Shown here: piece by piece, positions 25,103 through 37,679 of the stretch
How the letters are laid out: each line of letters begins with the position of its first letter
Position numbering within the stretch: the stretch's first letter is position 1
Origin: Datisca glomerata
Lineage: Eukaryota > Streptophyta > Magnoliopsida > Cucurbitales > Datiscaceae
Direction: 5' to 3'
NCBI GenBank assembly: GCA_003255025.1
Contig: QANY01011382.1
Span: forward strand, 682,001-746,000
DNA length: 64,000 nucleotides
The notes under the pieces: model-generated
What the model was told of the DNA's origin: nothing
The model's database searches: none
Seen by the model: the letters and a program-made list of their open reading frames with translations, nothing else
Translations under genes and position numbers: made by a program

Positions 25103-28100
25103 CTAACTCTCAAATTGTTGTGATGCAAAGCTTTCCTCATCACTCACCTGTCAAAGTAAAAAGGTTTCAATGCGTGTTAAATTGAGAAATTATGGCTTTC
25201 TTGTTGCGACCGTTGTAGTAACGGTCACAATATGACCCATGTACAGAGTTTAAAAACCCTTTCAACAGTGCCAGTTTCTGCAGCGAAATATTAGAAATGT
25301 GCCTCTAATCTTAATTTTCTTCCGACATTCCTATATTAGGACGGTTATTTAGACCTCAAAATGCATACCAAACCCTAGTCACAAGAACATTTTACCAAAA
25401 AGAGTAGGGGAAGTACTCATGATTACCTTAAAACTTTGAAATTTTGTGATCAGTCTCATATACTGATCACGTGCTTCTGGGTGACGAGCCATGGACTTGA
25501 CTCTTGCTAGAGCTTTTTCAACACCGGCATACTTCAATTTCCGGCCAATTCGTAGAAATTCATATTCATCACTTCTCTCAATCTCTGAACTGACAGTTCC
25601 ACTTGCCTTTTCCACCCGGAAGCCTCGGAGACCTGCTCTTTTGCGCCTCCATCGCAGTATTGCCTTCTCCACAATACTGACAGACCAAACAACTTTCTTA
25701 TACTGCTTCCGAACTTGATGACCCCTCACATGAGCCTGGCCACGAAAAGCAAATTGATTAAAAAAACAAAGAATCACTTTATTTATATTTAAATCCTTCA
25801 TTAGAGAGGGATCAGGGGGTGGAAAAGATAACACCGTTTCCTTCCCTGAACAGGCCAGCGTAAAATTCTGATTACACAAACAAAATGTATCAACTAAGTT
25901 GTCTAGACACCAATGAATTCAGATCTTCCAGTCTATACATCGTAGTTTCAATCCCACGCAGTGCCAAAAACCACAGCAATTAGCCTTGTAGTACAACCTT
26001 TTCGGCTAAAAAAGAGCAATGCACTGACTTTTAAATTCCAACTACAAACTTGAAAAGAAATTTTCTACAGTTATTGGAGTTAGACAAGAATGGATATATG
26101 TGCAGAATGTACCTGAATTTTCACAATATGGTTTCGTATTTTCAAAAATTCTTTTCGTCCTTTCCAGCCACGATATTTCTGCTGTATCCTTACAGCTGCA
26201 CCATGCAAATAGTCCTCATAATGACTAGTCTTTTGGACCTTATTCAACGAACCAAGGGCAACTAGGTCAAGTGAAGCTTCAGATATATCGTCGCTACTTC
26301 GGCTTAACTGTCTGTAGCGAAATGAATGAGCACGGAAAGCAGCATGGATTAAAGCCGCAGCATGAGCTGATTTCCTGACAGCAGCGAGAGACCCTTTTAA
26401 GCAGTGCAGCTCATCTGCTGCCATATTTGTTGCAATAGATTGTTCTGCACTTGTTGTAGCCTCTTCGACAGCAAGAGCAGCAGTAACATCATCAGTCACA
26501 TTTCCATTCACATTCAAAGTAGTAAGATGACTAGCTAGATCTGCTTCTGCCAGATAACCGGCAATTCCTTTATATCCCCTACTTGATGCCAAATCAGCAG
26601 CTGTTCTTCCTCCCGGATATGCAGGTGTGGGGTCCTCAACAGCACCTGGAGAAGCACCATACCTAACAAGTGCAATAACTGTTTCCTCTCTAGAGAGCAG
26701 AAACACAAGATAACGACGGGAGGCGACATATTAGATGTAAGCATCTAGATTCTCAGACCGCAATTAAAGTATAAACTATGATCATTACGTCCAGAACTTA
26801 AAAAGATTTACATGAGACTTGCATCCGAAGTATAAAGAGATAACAAGAAGAATTAGAGGGAAATTTATTTACAAGCATTGCATCTCTTTTATAGATAGAG
26901 GTTAATAGGTACCAGTGAAATGTGAAAAAAAACCTCCTCCAAAATTCCAAATACATAACAAGATATACAAAGAACCATCTTTGCCTATCCAGGTAAAGTC
27001 ATGAAAATTCTAAAAGATCATTCCACTAAGACTAATTAAGGAAATAAAAAATAAGAAAGATGAGATTATTAGAAGGAACTTGTATAGTAGGCAATAATAA
27101 AGTTAACAGATGTTCACAAATACCCAAACTGGCTCTGGATGGGTAAAAAAATCTCTCTAATAACAGATACAATACTTTGCACAGGATGTGATGCAGGAAA
27201 GTGGGTGGAAAGAAATACAGATTTTGAAGGAAGTTTGGAACTTTTTTTTTATAGGAAACACAAATTTATATTAAAGAAAAGAGAGGTACAAAAGACGGTT
27301 CGGAGGATAAGCCATCCTAGCCGAACACCAAAAGACTAAATTAGCTATCAAATAGCCAACCAATCGGTATGAATAAAAAAAAAGGAACATCTTAAACCAT
27401 TTGAGGGATTTTAGAACATTGATGCAAGAAAATATGGAAAGTACGGAAATTAAAGTTAGAAACTGATCAAACAAAAAGATAGAACTTTAGAATCCACTAT
27501 AGTACCTATGAATTTACCTAGGGCTGGGAACTTGAATTCATGACAATCCACAAACATTAAATCTGCTGAAAATATTTAAATACTCATTCAACTATCCCAG
27601 AAGAAGTCTTATTAAAGCATTAAAACTTGGTAAATGTATTTCTAGAACTCTTAGGGGCCGTTTGGTTCAAGTTTTATAGGACTACCAGTAAGAATGTGAT
27701 TAGAGGGTGTATGATAACTATGCTTGGTAATGGGTTGGGATATTGTTTAGATTAATGGGAATGCAAGATTAATGTGTTTGGTTTGGAAAAACTTTTTAAT
27801 GATAAGATGTATAGGAGATGCTATTTTATCCTTTTATCCTTCAAATATGCAATAGCTAATAATATTTAATTAAAACATCATTACAAAAATTATAGAACAT
27901 CTTAATACACCTGCAAAAAATAGATTAAAAAAATTCATTTGTAAAAAAATAGAAATAAAAAATATCAGATTTAATGGGAAAAAAACTTAAACCCATTAAG
28001 AATTGGATTTAAAAACTTAATTAAATTTGGATTAAGAAAAAGCCAAGCCCAATAATGAGAAAGAGAAGACTTGTTATATAGGCCCACAACCCATCAATTT

Positions 28101-31100
28101 TGGGTTTAAAGGTCAAAAGACTATTAAAAAAATTTGTTGAAAATACCCGCAAAAAAGGCCCGCTACATTATGCCACATCGGAAATCCTAGATGAAAAAAA
28201 CTTCTATATAATTATTAATCAATAGTCAGAGGCATAATTGACAATTAGCTAGGAAACTCTACCTGCAGGGAGAATGGACTCTGATGTCATGAAAGAGAGG
28301 GGATGTAGGTGGGGCCTGTGGGGGTAAGTGGGAGGCTTTGTGAGGGCAGTGATAATACATTCCTCCTCTCTTGAGAAGGTATAGGATGCCTCCTGAGAGG
28401 TGGGATCCTATTCCTGCGAGAATTACATGGCTTTCAAGATATCTGAATCCAAACATGATAATTTGAAATATACCCACCCATCTCCTATTCCCAGCCAATT
28501 ATACCCTGATCCAAACGGCCCCTAAAGGATATCTAGTTCTATAAAAAAAAAGAATATCTAGTTCTAAGTATTCCCTTCTTATCTAACCTTGTTTCCCCAT
28601 AAGGATGTGCGAATCAGACACACTCGTAAGGAAGAAATGAAATATAACTCTTAAGTTCAATACAAGTACAAAACCACCAGAATTAATAAGGGGGACAAAT
28701 TTCATAAATCATTCGTTAGTTTAGAACAGAAACAAATTGTATTCATCTAACCTTCCAAAGTATGATGCCCAGTGTAGACCCGTTCTTCCATGTTTGTCTC
28801 GGAAATTGGGGCTGATGCCAGAACCAACTAGGGGTCCTATAGCCCATTCATAGCCTAGAGAAGCTGCTAAATGTATAACACCTTGGCCATCGTCATCCAA
28901 AGCATTTAGACCACTACCTCCTTCATGAACTTTACAAAGCAACCACTCAAAAAGTTTGTCCTTCAGCAAACTTTCGATCAATACTTCCCTAGAGTTCAAG
29001 GGATGACCTTTCAAGTTATTACGACTACCTTTAATTCTTTCCCAATCTCTTTCAGACTTGCTTCTTAGCGATTTTAAGGATCTCTCAATCCTGCACTTCT
29101 CGCAATCCTGATTAGAGCAATCCAACCACTTTCTCTCTGGGCCTAAATTTAATAAACTAGTCAATCTCATTTGAAAGCGCATTTCCTCTTCTGGTGCACA
29201 AGGACTCCTCACTGCAATTCCAGTTGTCTTTTCACGATACTCAAATTCCCTCACTTCACTACAGGCTAACCTATTACTACATGTCACGTAAAATGGAACA
29301 CGCCCTGGAGCATGCAAAGGAGTTTGACATCGAAGGACATTATCTGTCAAAACTTCAGCGTAGACCTCAATTTCACCGAACATGCATCCCCACTTAGTCT
29401 CTCCAGAAAGCTTTTTGCTCCCCAAAAATGAACCAACTATTAAAACCTAAAAGCGAAAAACAAAGAGAATGTCACATCATAAAGAACTCAAAAGAATATG
29501 CATATACTTCAAAGTTAATAAAAGAGAATTCAAAATGTAACAATAAGACCATTCTGGTGAAAAATCATTCTGGTGAACTCAAAAGAATATGCACACCTTT
29601 GTTTCAGTCCCAGAATAAGACCATTCTGGTGAAAAATCACAGATACTGAACAATTGATCTTGAGAAATAGAAGGACATAGTGAATCAATATCCAGCTGCA
29701 TATGGCGTGACAAACTAGAAACCTCCTTGTCATCATTATCAGCATCAAGTGTGCCCCAATAATTACCAGAATCAGAAGCCATCAAGGAAGCATTACAGTC
29801 CCCACCAATTTCCTTATCCATCCATCTCCCAAAGCTGTCAAGTTTTTTCAACTCTACTGTCATGTTATCCACACTACCTTTGGATTCCTTTTCAAATCGA
29901 ATATTAGATTTGACCACCTAAAGAGGATCAGAGTATTTATGAAACAAGGGATGAAACAAGTTAAACTCATGCTCTTGTACCTGCAATAATTTATCCGCGT
30001 ATAACAAAAACCATTGGAAGTAAACCAACGATACATACATTTAAAGTCATTATTGTCATGCCTTTCAATCGAGCCCAGGGAGCACATGCACGTCATTTTA
30101 TTTACTTTGTAATGTAAAATGAAAATCTGATGCACCCGCAACCATCTAGCCTTTATTCTAACAAATATACTTCAGGACGAAAATTCTAATTTATCAGTCC
30201 TACTTGCAAGCTGTAACCTTGGAAAACATGATACAGCAACAATGATGGCATACTTGCATATGACATATCAGCTTATAAAGGTGAACAGTGATATATTATC
30301 GATTTAGTTTCCACTCCTCCGCTTCAACTCACGAACTCTATATGGTGAGAGAAATTGATTTAATTCATATTTAATCAAGACCATATAGTACCTGTCTTAC
30401 TCTATGAGAAGCTCCGCTAGCTGAAGGAACATCTGCATCATGGACCAACTTATTTTCGTAACTTGCAATATCATGATCTATGCCAGCATCAGTTATCTTA
30501 TGAGCTATAAGATCAACGTCAAAAGGTTTTTCAACAAATGGTTTCTGTTCATGCATGGTATTTGTGTTGTTTTTGGAGCTACAAACTTCATTATAGATAG
30601 AAGGTCCAGTACTATGAATACATGTGGGTCTAGCACACCATGAGCCAGGGGTGTTAATAGATATCTCAGGAAATCCTGTGAAGCGGTAAACACCATCAGA
30701 ATTAATTAAACATTCCAATCAAAAAGCTCAAGATGATAACCACTCATAAAATGAACATCCCATTAATAAGCTAATAGACGTATTATATTGTTCGCAATAC
30801 AAACAATTAAGAATGGATGTAAAGATATTTAAGCAAAAAGACTCATATTACTCTTGAGAAAAATATTGATACAGGAATATCTTGGCAGCTCAATACCAGC
30901 GGAAGCACAAGAAATAATCATAGTTTTATGGATATAACTACTAACTATTAACACGTCCATAAATTACTCTACTTACACAAAAACTTAAACGAAAAGAAAT
31001 ACCATGTACCACAACTACATCAGATTAACTATCTGAAACATCAATAACAACACAAATAAAATCCCATACTCACCTGAATTTACTTGTCCACCGACAGATA

Positions 31101-34100
31101 CATTATGTGTAGAGGAACCAAATACAGGTTGAGAAAGTGAGACAGCTTGATCATGACTGGAATCCACATCCTCAAAAACTGACAGAAAAGTCTGCCCATG
31201 CCACTCAACTCCACTAGGACTTGATGCATAAGAAGTCTGAAATGCCGAAAGAGGTGAAGTTTCCTGCACAGAGCCAGGTAGTGAGGCGCTTTGAGGGCTG
31301 GCAACGTGCGATGCTGGATCAGCTAGAAATCGTGAGACGCCAGACCTGTATCCCTACATGCATGCAGTATTATTTAATAGACAACACAATAGAGTTAACG
31401 AAATTAAGATGTATAATTCCAATGAAGCCTACAAATCCGTTCTGGTTTATATCAGGATAACAAGTCCCCCCAGAATAATTAAACCTCAAATGCCATTCAT
31501 GAAACAAAACAAGCAAAGAAAGATAGTCAAATATTAATAGCTCCTATCCTATGAAAAATTATTAATTGTTTCTCAAAGTCTTTGAGGTCTAAGAAGTTCT
31601 CTAATAGCATGCACATCGTCTAGAAACTACAACTGGGAGGGGTGAGAAGGCTCCAGATGAACATACAGACTACCTCCTTCACTTCTCTGTAGTGCACGAG
31701 AACAATGTGCTCTAACCGCCTGAAAATGAGGGAAAAAATGTTGGTAAAATGTTATTCATCTGGAACTAATTTTTCTTTTCATCATTAATATAAAATGTTA
31801 CTCACAAAAAACCTCACCATAGGGCTACAAAGTAATAATCTAAAATAAACTGAAAACAGTATTTTATAAAGGGAAAATAGCGCAGAGCATGGGAATTTTC
31901 ATAATTGATGATACCATTATCAATAAAAGCTTATAATGGAATCTTGTACAAACAATTCATTTCATTGGAGTCATCAAAGAAATAAAACGTTAAATAATTG
32001 GATAATAGTCTAGCCATTGATAAGAACCAAGTTCAAGAAAGGAAAAAGCAGGGAGTCTAACAGATATAAAACCAAAATAAGTGTCTCCCCTTAACAAGAT
32101 ATTCCACAATTCACATCACATAAACCAAAATTTAAAAATTTGCATCATTATTAAATTAAAAAGAACCTACCCATCAAGCATCCAATAACTTCGCCGCTGA
32201 AAATTCTCATTGTCCTCCCCATGTGCATAATAACAGTGGAGGACATCCACACTACCAGCCTAGAAAAATATTGAAGAACCCATTACTCATACAACCAATG
32301 TGAATCTCAAAATAATTTAACAATCTCAGAATTTTAACCACAAAGAAGAAATTTCCGGTGTAAATAACTTGACGTCAAACGACATAGTAAACCTGGATAT
32401 ACACCATGTATATCGAATGAGAAATAATACATACAGAGATCAGAACTATTGGAATTATAAGAACATCCCCAAACAAGGTCATAAGCAAGAACCTGGTTAC
32501 TGATACAAGTACATCAAACATAATTTTATTTCGATGTCTATAAAAGATTCTTACGTTGATAAGACTTACAATCCCATTTATTAGAATTAGAAAACCACAA
32601 ACCTTCAACTTTTCATGAGCTTCTTTGACAGTTTTTCCGTCTTTCTTCTTCCTCCATCTGTGACCATCTTTACGAAAATACCTGAGTGCTTTCCGATCAA
32701 ACAGAAACAAGGAACCAGCTGATAAAATGGACAACATTTAGTTTCTGATTGCATCCATGAGGAGAACATGTCAATGATCTACCTCCTTCAAGACATATCA
32801 TAGGCTAAGTATATAGACATTATCAGAATGTAATTACACATAAAAGTAAACAAAAATAATTAATAATTCACATGTTTGTTTGATTGATTCAGAAGATAAA
32901 AGAAGAGGATATAATCACCTCTACACACAATAGAACCGATCTATGTTCCTTGGAAAACAATTTACATCACTTTTTTAATACCAAATGTTCCCTTTAATAA
33001 TTTACAGCACAATTTTTGGCAGCTACTCCTGACAATAAATACCACTTGAGAACCCACATTTACAAAAAAAAAAGTTATGAAACAACATTAAGTTGCAAGA
33101 TAGTACCAAGATAAACTTTTTTATTTGAGACAAGGAAAAGCACACAGAACCTCGGATATCTAGAACTAGTGTATCTAGAATTTATAAATGTATCTATGAA
33201 AGCTAAGAAGAAAGCACGAGTACAGGATAAATCAAAGCGACGCAGGCAAAATCCATAAAAGAGACGGAGAAATTTATATACTTAGTATTAGGATGTGTTT
33301 CAGTCAATATTTCACCACTTAATTGTTTTTCGTAAAGTAATAACACATTATTTACGACCGTGAACACGGATAACAAATGTTGGAATACAATTGTTGTAAG
33401 CACTCGTCAAAAGACGTGGCCTCTGAGAACCAGGCATGAATTAAAACATGATAGAACATATGATACCATTTCGTAGACAGACAATTGTGTGCGAAATGAC
33501 GCTTCCTAACAATCTGTTCTTTTCCTACTTGAATCTACAACAATCTGATCTGTCACCCACTGATACAATTCTAAATAGTATATTTAATAAATAAAATGAC
33601 TGTTTCAAAATTTGAAACTTTATCAACATTTACGTAAAACATCCCAGAGAAAGAAAGAGCTATATGCTTAGTCTTACAAGAAAAAAATCTAATGTAGATC
33701 ATGTATATGTAACTACGTAATAACTTCACCATAGGTTCTTTTGTGATCCATAAAAATGTTAAGGTAACAATAATCTCCGAAATGCACTGGAAAAAAAAAT
33801 GAACTACTGAAAATTGTTCTAGGAGCAACCTGGAGGTCGAACTGGTGGGTCCGGTGTTAACTGAAACTTTTGATAGTTACGAAGTATTTCGCAGATTTCA
33901 GCCGGCCGAAGCCAACGATGTTGTGCTTCCTGCAGTATCTGAGCAAGGTCTGGCGCCAAAAAAAAGGCACTGATTTAGCATGATCAACTATCAATTTCCA
34001 ACAGGCAAAAAAATATTATCAGGGTCATATAAGTGTTTTGATCACGTGAGTTAAGAACAGTGGATTTTCGCAAAGGTCTAAAGGACGCTAGCTAACTTTT

Positions 34101-34574
34101 GGCACCAGCTATCATCATTGAAAGCAAAAAACTAGTTCAAAGTCCAAAGCCTTCCACTATTTTAATTTTCTTGGGGGGAGGGGGAGTATGCAGTATGGAC
34201 AATCATTAATCAATTGATGCATGCAGGGAACTCCACAGACAACGGAGTCGAAAAGCGAAAAGAACCACCGCCGTTGGCCTGGGAAACAATAGAAACGAAT
34301 TAAAACATCCTTCATATGTTATTTATGATCAGAAGAATTATATATTTCCAACAAGAAATCGAAGGAAGAAATTAGTACTCCTAAATAGAAACAGGGAAAC
34401 GTTTCTTCTAGCAGACATTTGCAGCAGAAGAGAAATCACATGTGAAATAAGAGGCGAAAAAAATCCGAACCAAATTGAATTCCCTGCATGTAAAATGAGA
34501 TGATTAAAAACAACAAGAGGAGATGATATCTAACCTAAATGCTGAATGGGAATGTATCTTCTATATTCAGCCAT
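25103..34574 (-). CDS. CAMTA: calmodulin-binding transcription activator (CAMTA1/2/3 clade)
   Basis: A calcium/calmodulin-responsive nuclear factor that binds CGCG-type promoter elements. Exons (minus, 5' to 3'): 34574–34535, 33949–33830, 32718–32603, 32259–32171, 31719–31674, 31353–31074, 30675–30392, 29917–29597, 29446–28752, 26689–26113, 25735–25427, 25147–25103. All junctions keep phase and total 2,922 nt (973 residues). The order is: CG-1 DNA-binding domain (~14–137; 'HRWLRPAEICEIL', 'RYFRKDGHRWRKKKDG', 'YYAHGEDNENFQRRSYW', 'HIVLVHYREVKE'); TIG fold (~415–505); ankyrin repeats (~618–710; 'LHWASYFGREETV'); then IQ motifs and calmodulin-binding segment (~775–895; 'AAVRIQQKYRGWKGRKEFL', 'RGHQVRKQYKKVVWS'). 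The start MAEYRRYIP suits the family. It is near family length (about 1,000 residues). The C-terminus ends FASQQFES and lacks the acidic tail of Arabidopsis CAMTA2. The exact paralogue number is not assigned. Confidence 0.93.
27654..28522. mobile_element. Tourist/PIF-Harbinger-like MITE in CAMTA intron 9
   Basis: The segment starts GGGGCCGTTTGG and ends CCAAACGGCCCC, a perfect 12-bp terminal inverted repeat of the GGGCCGTTTGG type seen in Tourist-like elements. It is bordered by TTA on the left and TAA on the right, consistent with a short TWA/TA target. Length is 869 bp and no transposase is visible. It sits inside the 2.06-kb intron between CAMTA exons 9 and 10 and does not touch either splice site. 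Confidence 0.65.
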
Positions 34575-35000
34575 CTGTGAGCACTATCGTCGCAAGGATT
34601 CGATGGATTTCATCAGCAAAGCGCATTTACGAATCAACATGGTGGGATGAAAAAAAGAAATTATAAAAAAAACTTGGAGAGCTCAGAAGAAGCAAGGAAA
34701 ATCTAACCCAAGCAAGAAATGGAGCGAAAATGAAGGAAATTGAAAACCCTAAACCGCAATGTTTCGGGCGGGATTTGAGAGAGAGAAAGAGATGGAGAGA
34801 TGGAGGCTGTGAGGGTGAGAGAAAGCGAAGCGTGTGAAAGGATACTAAAAGCAAGGGAAGGATGTGAAAAAAACGAGGGAAATAGAGAGAGATAGAGATT
34901 CTCTTTGCGGAAGTCAATGTCAATATGTTTGTGATCACACCACATGAGAACTTGCGGTTAGATCCGACGTGCCATCGGTTGCTTCACAGCCAAGTTATAC
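34575..35000 (-). promoter_or_regulatory. CAMTA 5' leader and proximal promoter
   Basis: Upstream of the ATG on the minus strand is a CT-rich stretch ('ctctctccatctctttctct'), typical of plant leaders. It also holds a telo-box-like AAACCCTAA (+ strand at about 34744) next to a GC-rich patch 'cgggcgggat'. The open frames read here are low-complexity artefacts. The transcription start cannot be fixed from sequence. Confidence 0.4.
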
Positions 35001-35496
35001 ATTTTGTACTTTAATTAAGCCATAAAATAACAGTTTTTATATATCTAATTAGATTTTTATCATCTTTTTAAATTCTTTAGATTTCTATTAAATTTTATTT
35101 TTTTAATTGCATCATTTTTTTAATAAACGTATTTACCCTCATAATTAATTAATTGATAACTATTTTTTGAATTTAATCTATTTTACCATTATTTTATTTT
35201 TTATATCTTAAGCCAATTAAATTAATATTTTGATTTGAGTTAAACAATAAATATTAAGTTAATTACTTTTTGGTTGGAGAGAGATCGAGAGATTTGAGTT
35301 GATTTGAGAGAGAGAAATATATATTTGGTGATTTGTGAGAGAGAGAAATACATATTGAGATAGAGAGAGTATTTGTTGGAGAAAAATATACATCTATTGC
35401 TATTTATATCTTTTAACTTTATATTAGTTGTGATTGATAGAGAGATATTATTAAAGAGAGAGAGATAGCGAATGCTACTCTTTATTCATAGAGAAC
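35001..35496. repeat. GA/AT-rich low-complexity tract, left of LINE
   Basis: AT-rich sequence with scattered GAGAGA runs. Phrases such as 'gatttgatttgagagagag' and 'tgctactct' recur to the right of the LINE (42–43.4 kb), showing that the LINE split a pre-existing repetitive tract. Confidence 0.6.
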
Positions 35497-35689
35497 ATTA
35501 ATTGAAGGAGAACAAAATTTTCAAAGAGTTGTCTTTATTATTTAGAAAAGTTGACTTTTTTCTCTCTAAAGAAGGAAGAGTTGGCCTTCATCTTTCTTAT
35601 TTGAAAGAGGTTGTCGTCAACTTTTTTCATCAGTCTAGGCTTTTTGTTGTGTCTTTGATCGATCCTTTCATCCTGTTAGAATTGGGATA

Positions 35690-37160
35690 TTTATGGTGGC
35701 TGGTGAAAGAATCATAGGGCGTATTGATCTCGAACTCATGAGGAAACTGGACGATTGGAAACTCACAGAGTAAGAAGTTGATGAAATTGTTATCTCGCGG
35801 GAAGATACGTTTGTTGATATCGATAATTGTGGTTTAAGCATCCTTGGCAGACTTTATGCCTCTAGGAAGTACAATTTGATGGCGTTAAGGAAAATGCTTG
35901 CTATGGCTTGGAAGATTGATGATGATGGCACTCGTTTTGTAGAAGTTGACAGAGATAAATTCTAAATCTTTTTTCAAAAGGAGAACGTGTTGAGATTTGT
36001 GGTGGATAATGATCATTGGCTCTTTGAGGAGCAACTGTTTATGGTTAACAATGGTCTCCTAGATTAAGTTTCGAGTCTGATATATTTTTTATGGGATAGT
36101 TTCTAGGTCCAAATTCATCAACTTCAATTTGAATGCCGGAATAATTCCATCGGTGCGATGCTAGGAACGAAGTTAGGCAAGGTTAAACATACTGATGAAA
36201 ATTTTTCCAAAAATGAATTTGAATTAAAAATGTTTGTTAGAGTTAAGGTTGAGATCAATGTTGCTAACCCTATTCTAAAATGATCTATTATTAATTTTAA
36301 TGGACAGAGGAAGTGGTGCCAGTTTATGTTTGAGAGACTTCTGAGATTTTTCCGGTTATGTGGTAGAATTGTATACACTGAGGTTGTCTGCGTGGAAAAT
36401 GAGATTGCCATAAAGGATGGGAGAAAGGAAAGTATGTATGATGACAATATTCGTGTCTTTTCTTTTAACTTATGGAAAAATTACTTGACTGATTTCAATG
36501 GACGAGGCACTGGTCGATATCGCGACAGAGGTGGTGGACGGAAGATGAACGATAATTTTTATTACTGGAATAAGGAGGCTTCAAGAAATTCAGGGGACGA
36601 TCAGAATCAAAACGGGGAGGACGTGCAGATCCAGCGAAGGGCTAATTGTTCCAAAGAGAATAAATCAAATAGGGGGAAAATCACTTCTATGGCGTTGATT
36701 GCTCAGAAGATTCATCAAGCCAGCTTTTTACGGACCAAATATACTTCAATCACCAAGATTCACCGGAGCCTGGGGTATCGGAAATTAGGATGGGTGAAGG
36801 GGATGAAGATTTATTGACTAAAATAGTGGGTATCCAGATGCCATCGGTAAGCTTGGCTAGCCAATCTCTACCGGAGTCCAACGACTGACGAGGGACCAGC
36901 TGGGCGTTCAGATCGCGGCAAAAGCAAAAGGCAACGAACGTGAGAAACTCCCGGATTCAGTTTTTGTGGGCACAACGAAATCTGATCTGGCTGATGGGCG
37001 TCGAAGTACAGATAACCCCGTAAATATTGGGGTGACTAATTTGGTTGACTTGAAATCAAAAGAGGAAAGTTTATCGGGTTTGGCTTCGATGGAGAACAAG
37101 AAACCATATTCTCCTGTTAGAGATAATGTTGAAGATAAGCTACAGGGTTTCAACAAATAA
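35690..37160 (+). pseudogene. LINE ORF1 remnant (DUF4283-like gag)
   Basis: Broken frames read 'MRKLDDWKLTE', then 'VVDNDHWLFEEQLFMV', then 'FECRNNSIGAMLGTKLGKV'. These follow the pattern of plant LINE ORF1 proteins ('pWLFdnqLLvl', 'lPf.crn...A..iG'). Near 36320 'RFFRLCGRIVYTEVVC' matches the position of the zinc knuckle ('C..CG.iGHt…C'), but the first cysteine and the histidine are gone. Stops interrupt it repeatedly. The tail 36900–37160 is open but unrecognised. Confidence 0.6.
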
Positions 37161-37679
37161 GCCCAATCATATCCCTTCTCCCTTACACGTGGACAGAGGA
37201 GATTTGTTTGGTGCCACTAGTAGCTTGGGCAAGGGGTGATTACATTTTCTAATAGATACGGAATTAAAAAATGCATGCATGACTTGATCATTAATTTATT
37301 CGTGTATTATCCAATTCTTGTCTCATAATTTTGTACACGTTCTCGTTGCTCCTTTGTGAATGAAACTTCCCTAAAGTGGATGACAAGCTTACTTCAGACA
37401 CGTCCCAATTGGAGGAAGGCCATTTTTCATTGGTCAATGTTATGGTCAATAGGCTAAGCGAGGTTGATGGGCTATATCTTGACAAAAATCCAAGGCCCAC
37501 TTTAGTCAATGCTGATCCTTTCTCCCTTGGGCCAAGTATGGAACGATTGGACATAGAGGCTAAAGACCGAAAAAGAAAGGCTAAAAGACTTAAAGAAGGA
37601 TTTTATTTAAAAAAAACTCCTTGCACAACATTTCTGGTTTTAAAAGAAATACTAAATTTTTTATGAATGTTGACGTTGA

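Noticed and set aside
34627..34945. Minus-strand frames of about 80–100 codons upstream of CAMTA
   Set aside because: CT-rich leader sequence just before the CAMTA ATG; low complexity and no similarity.
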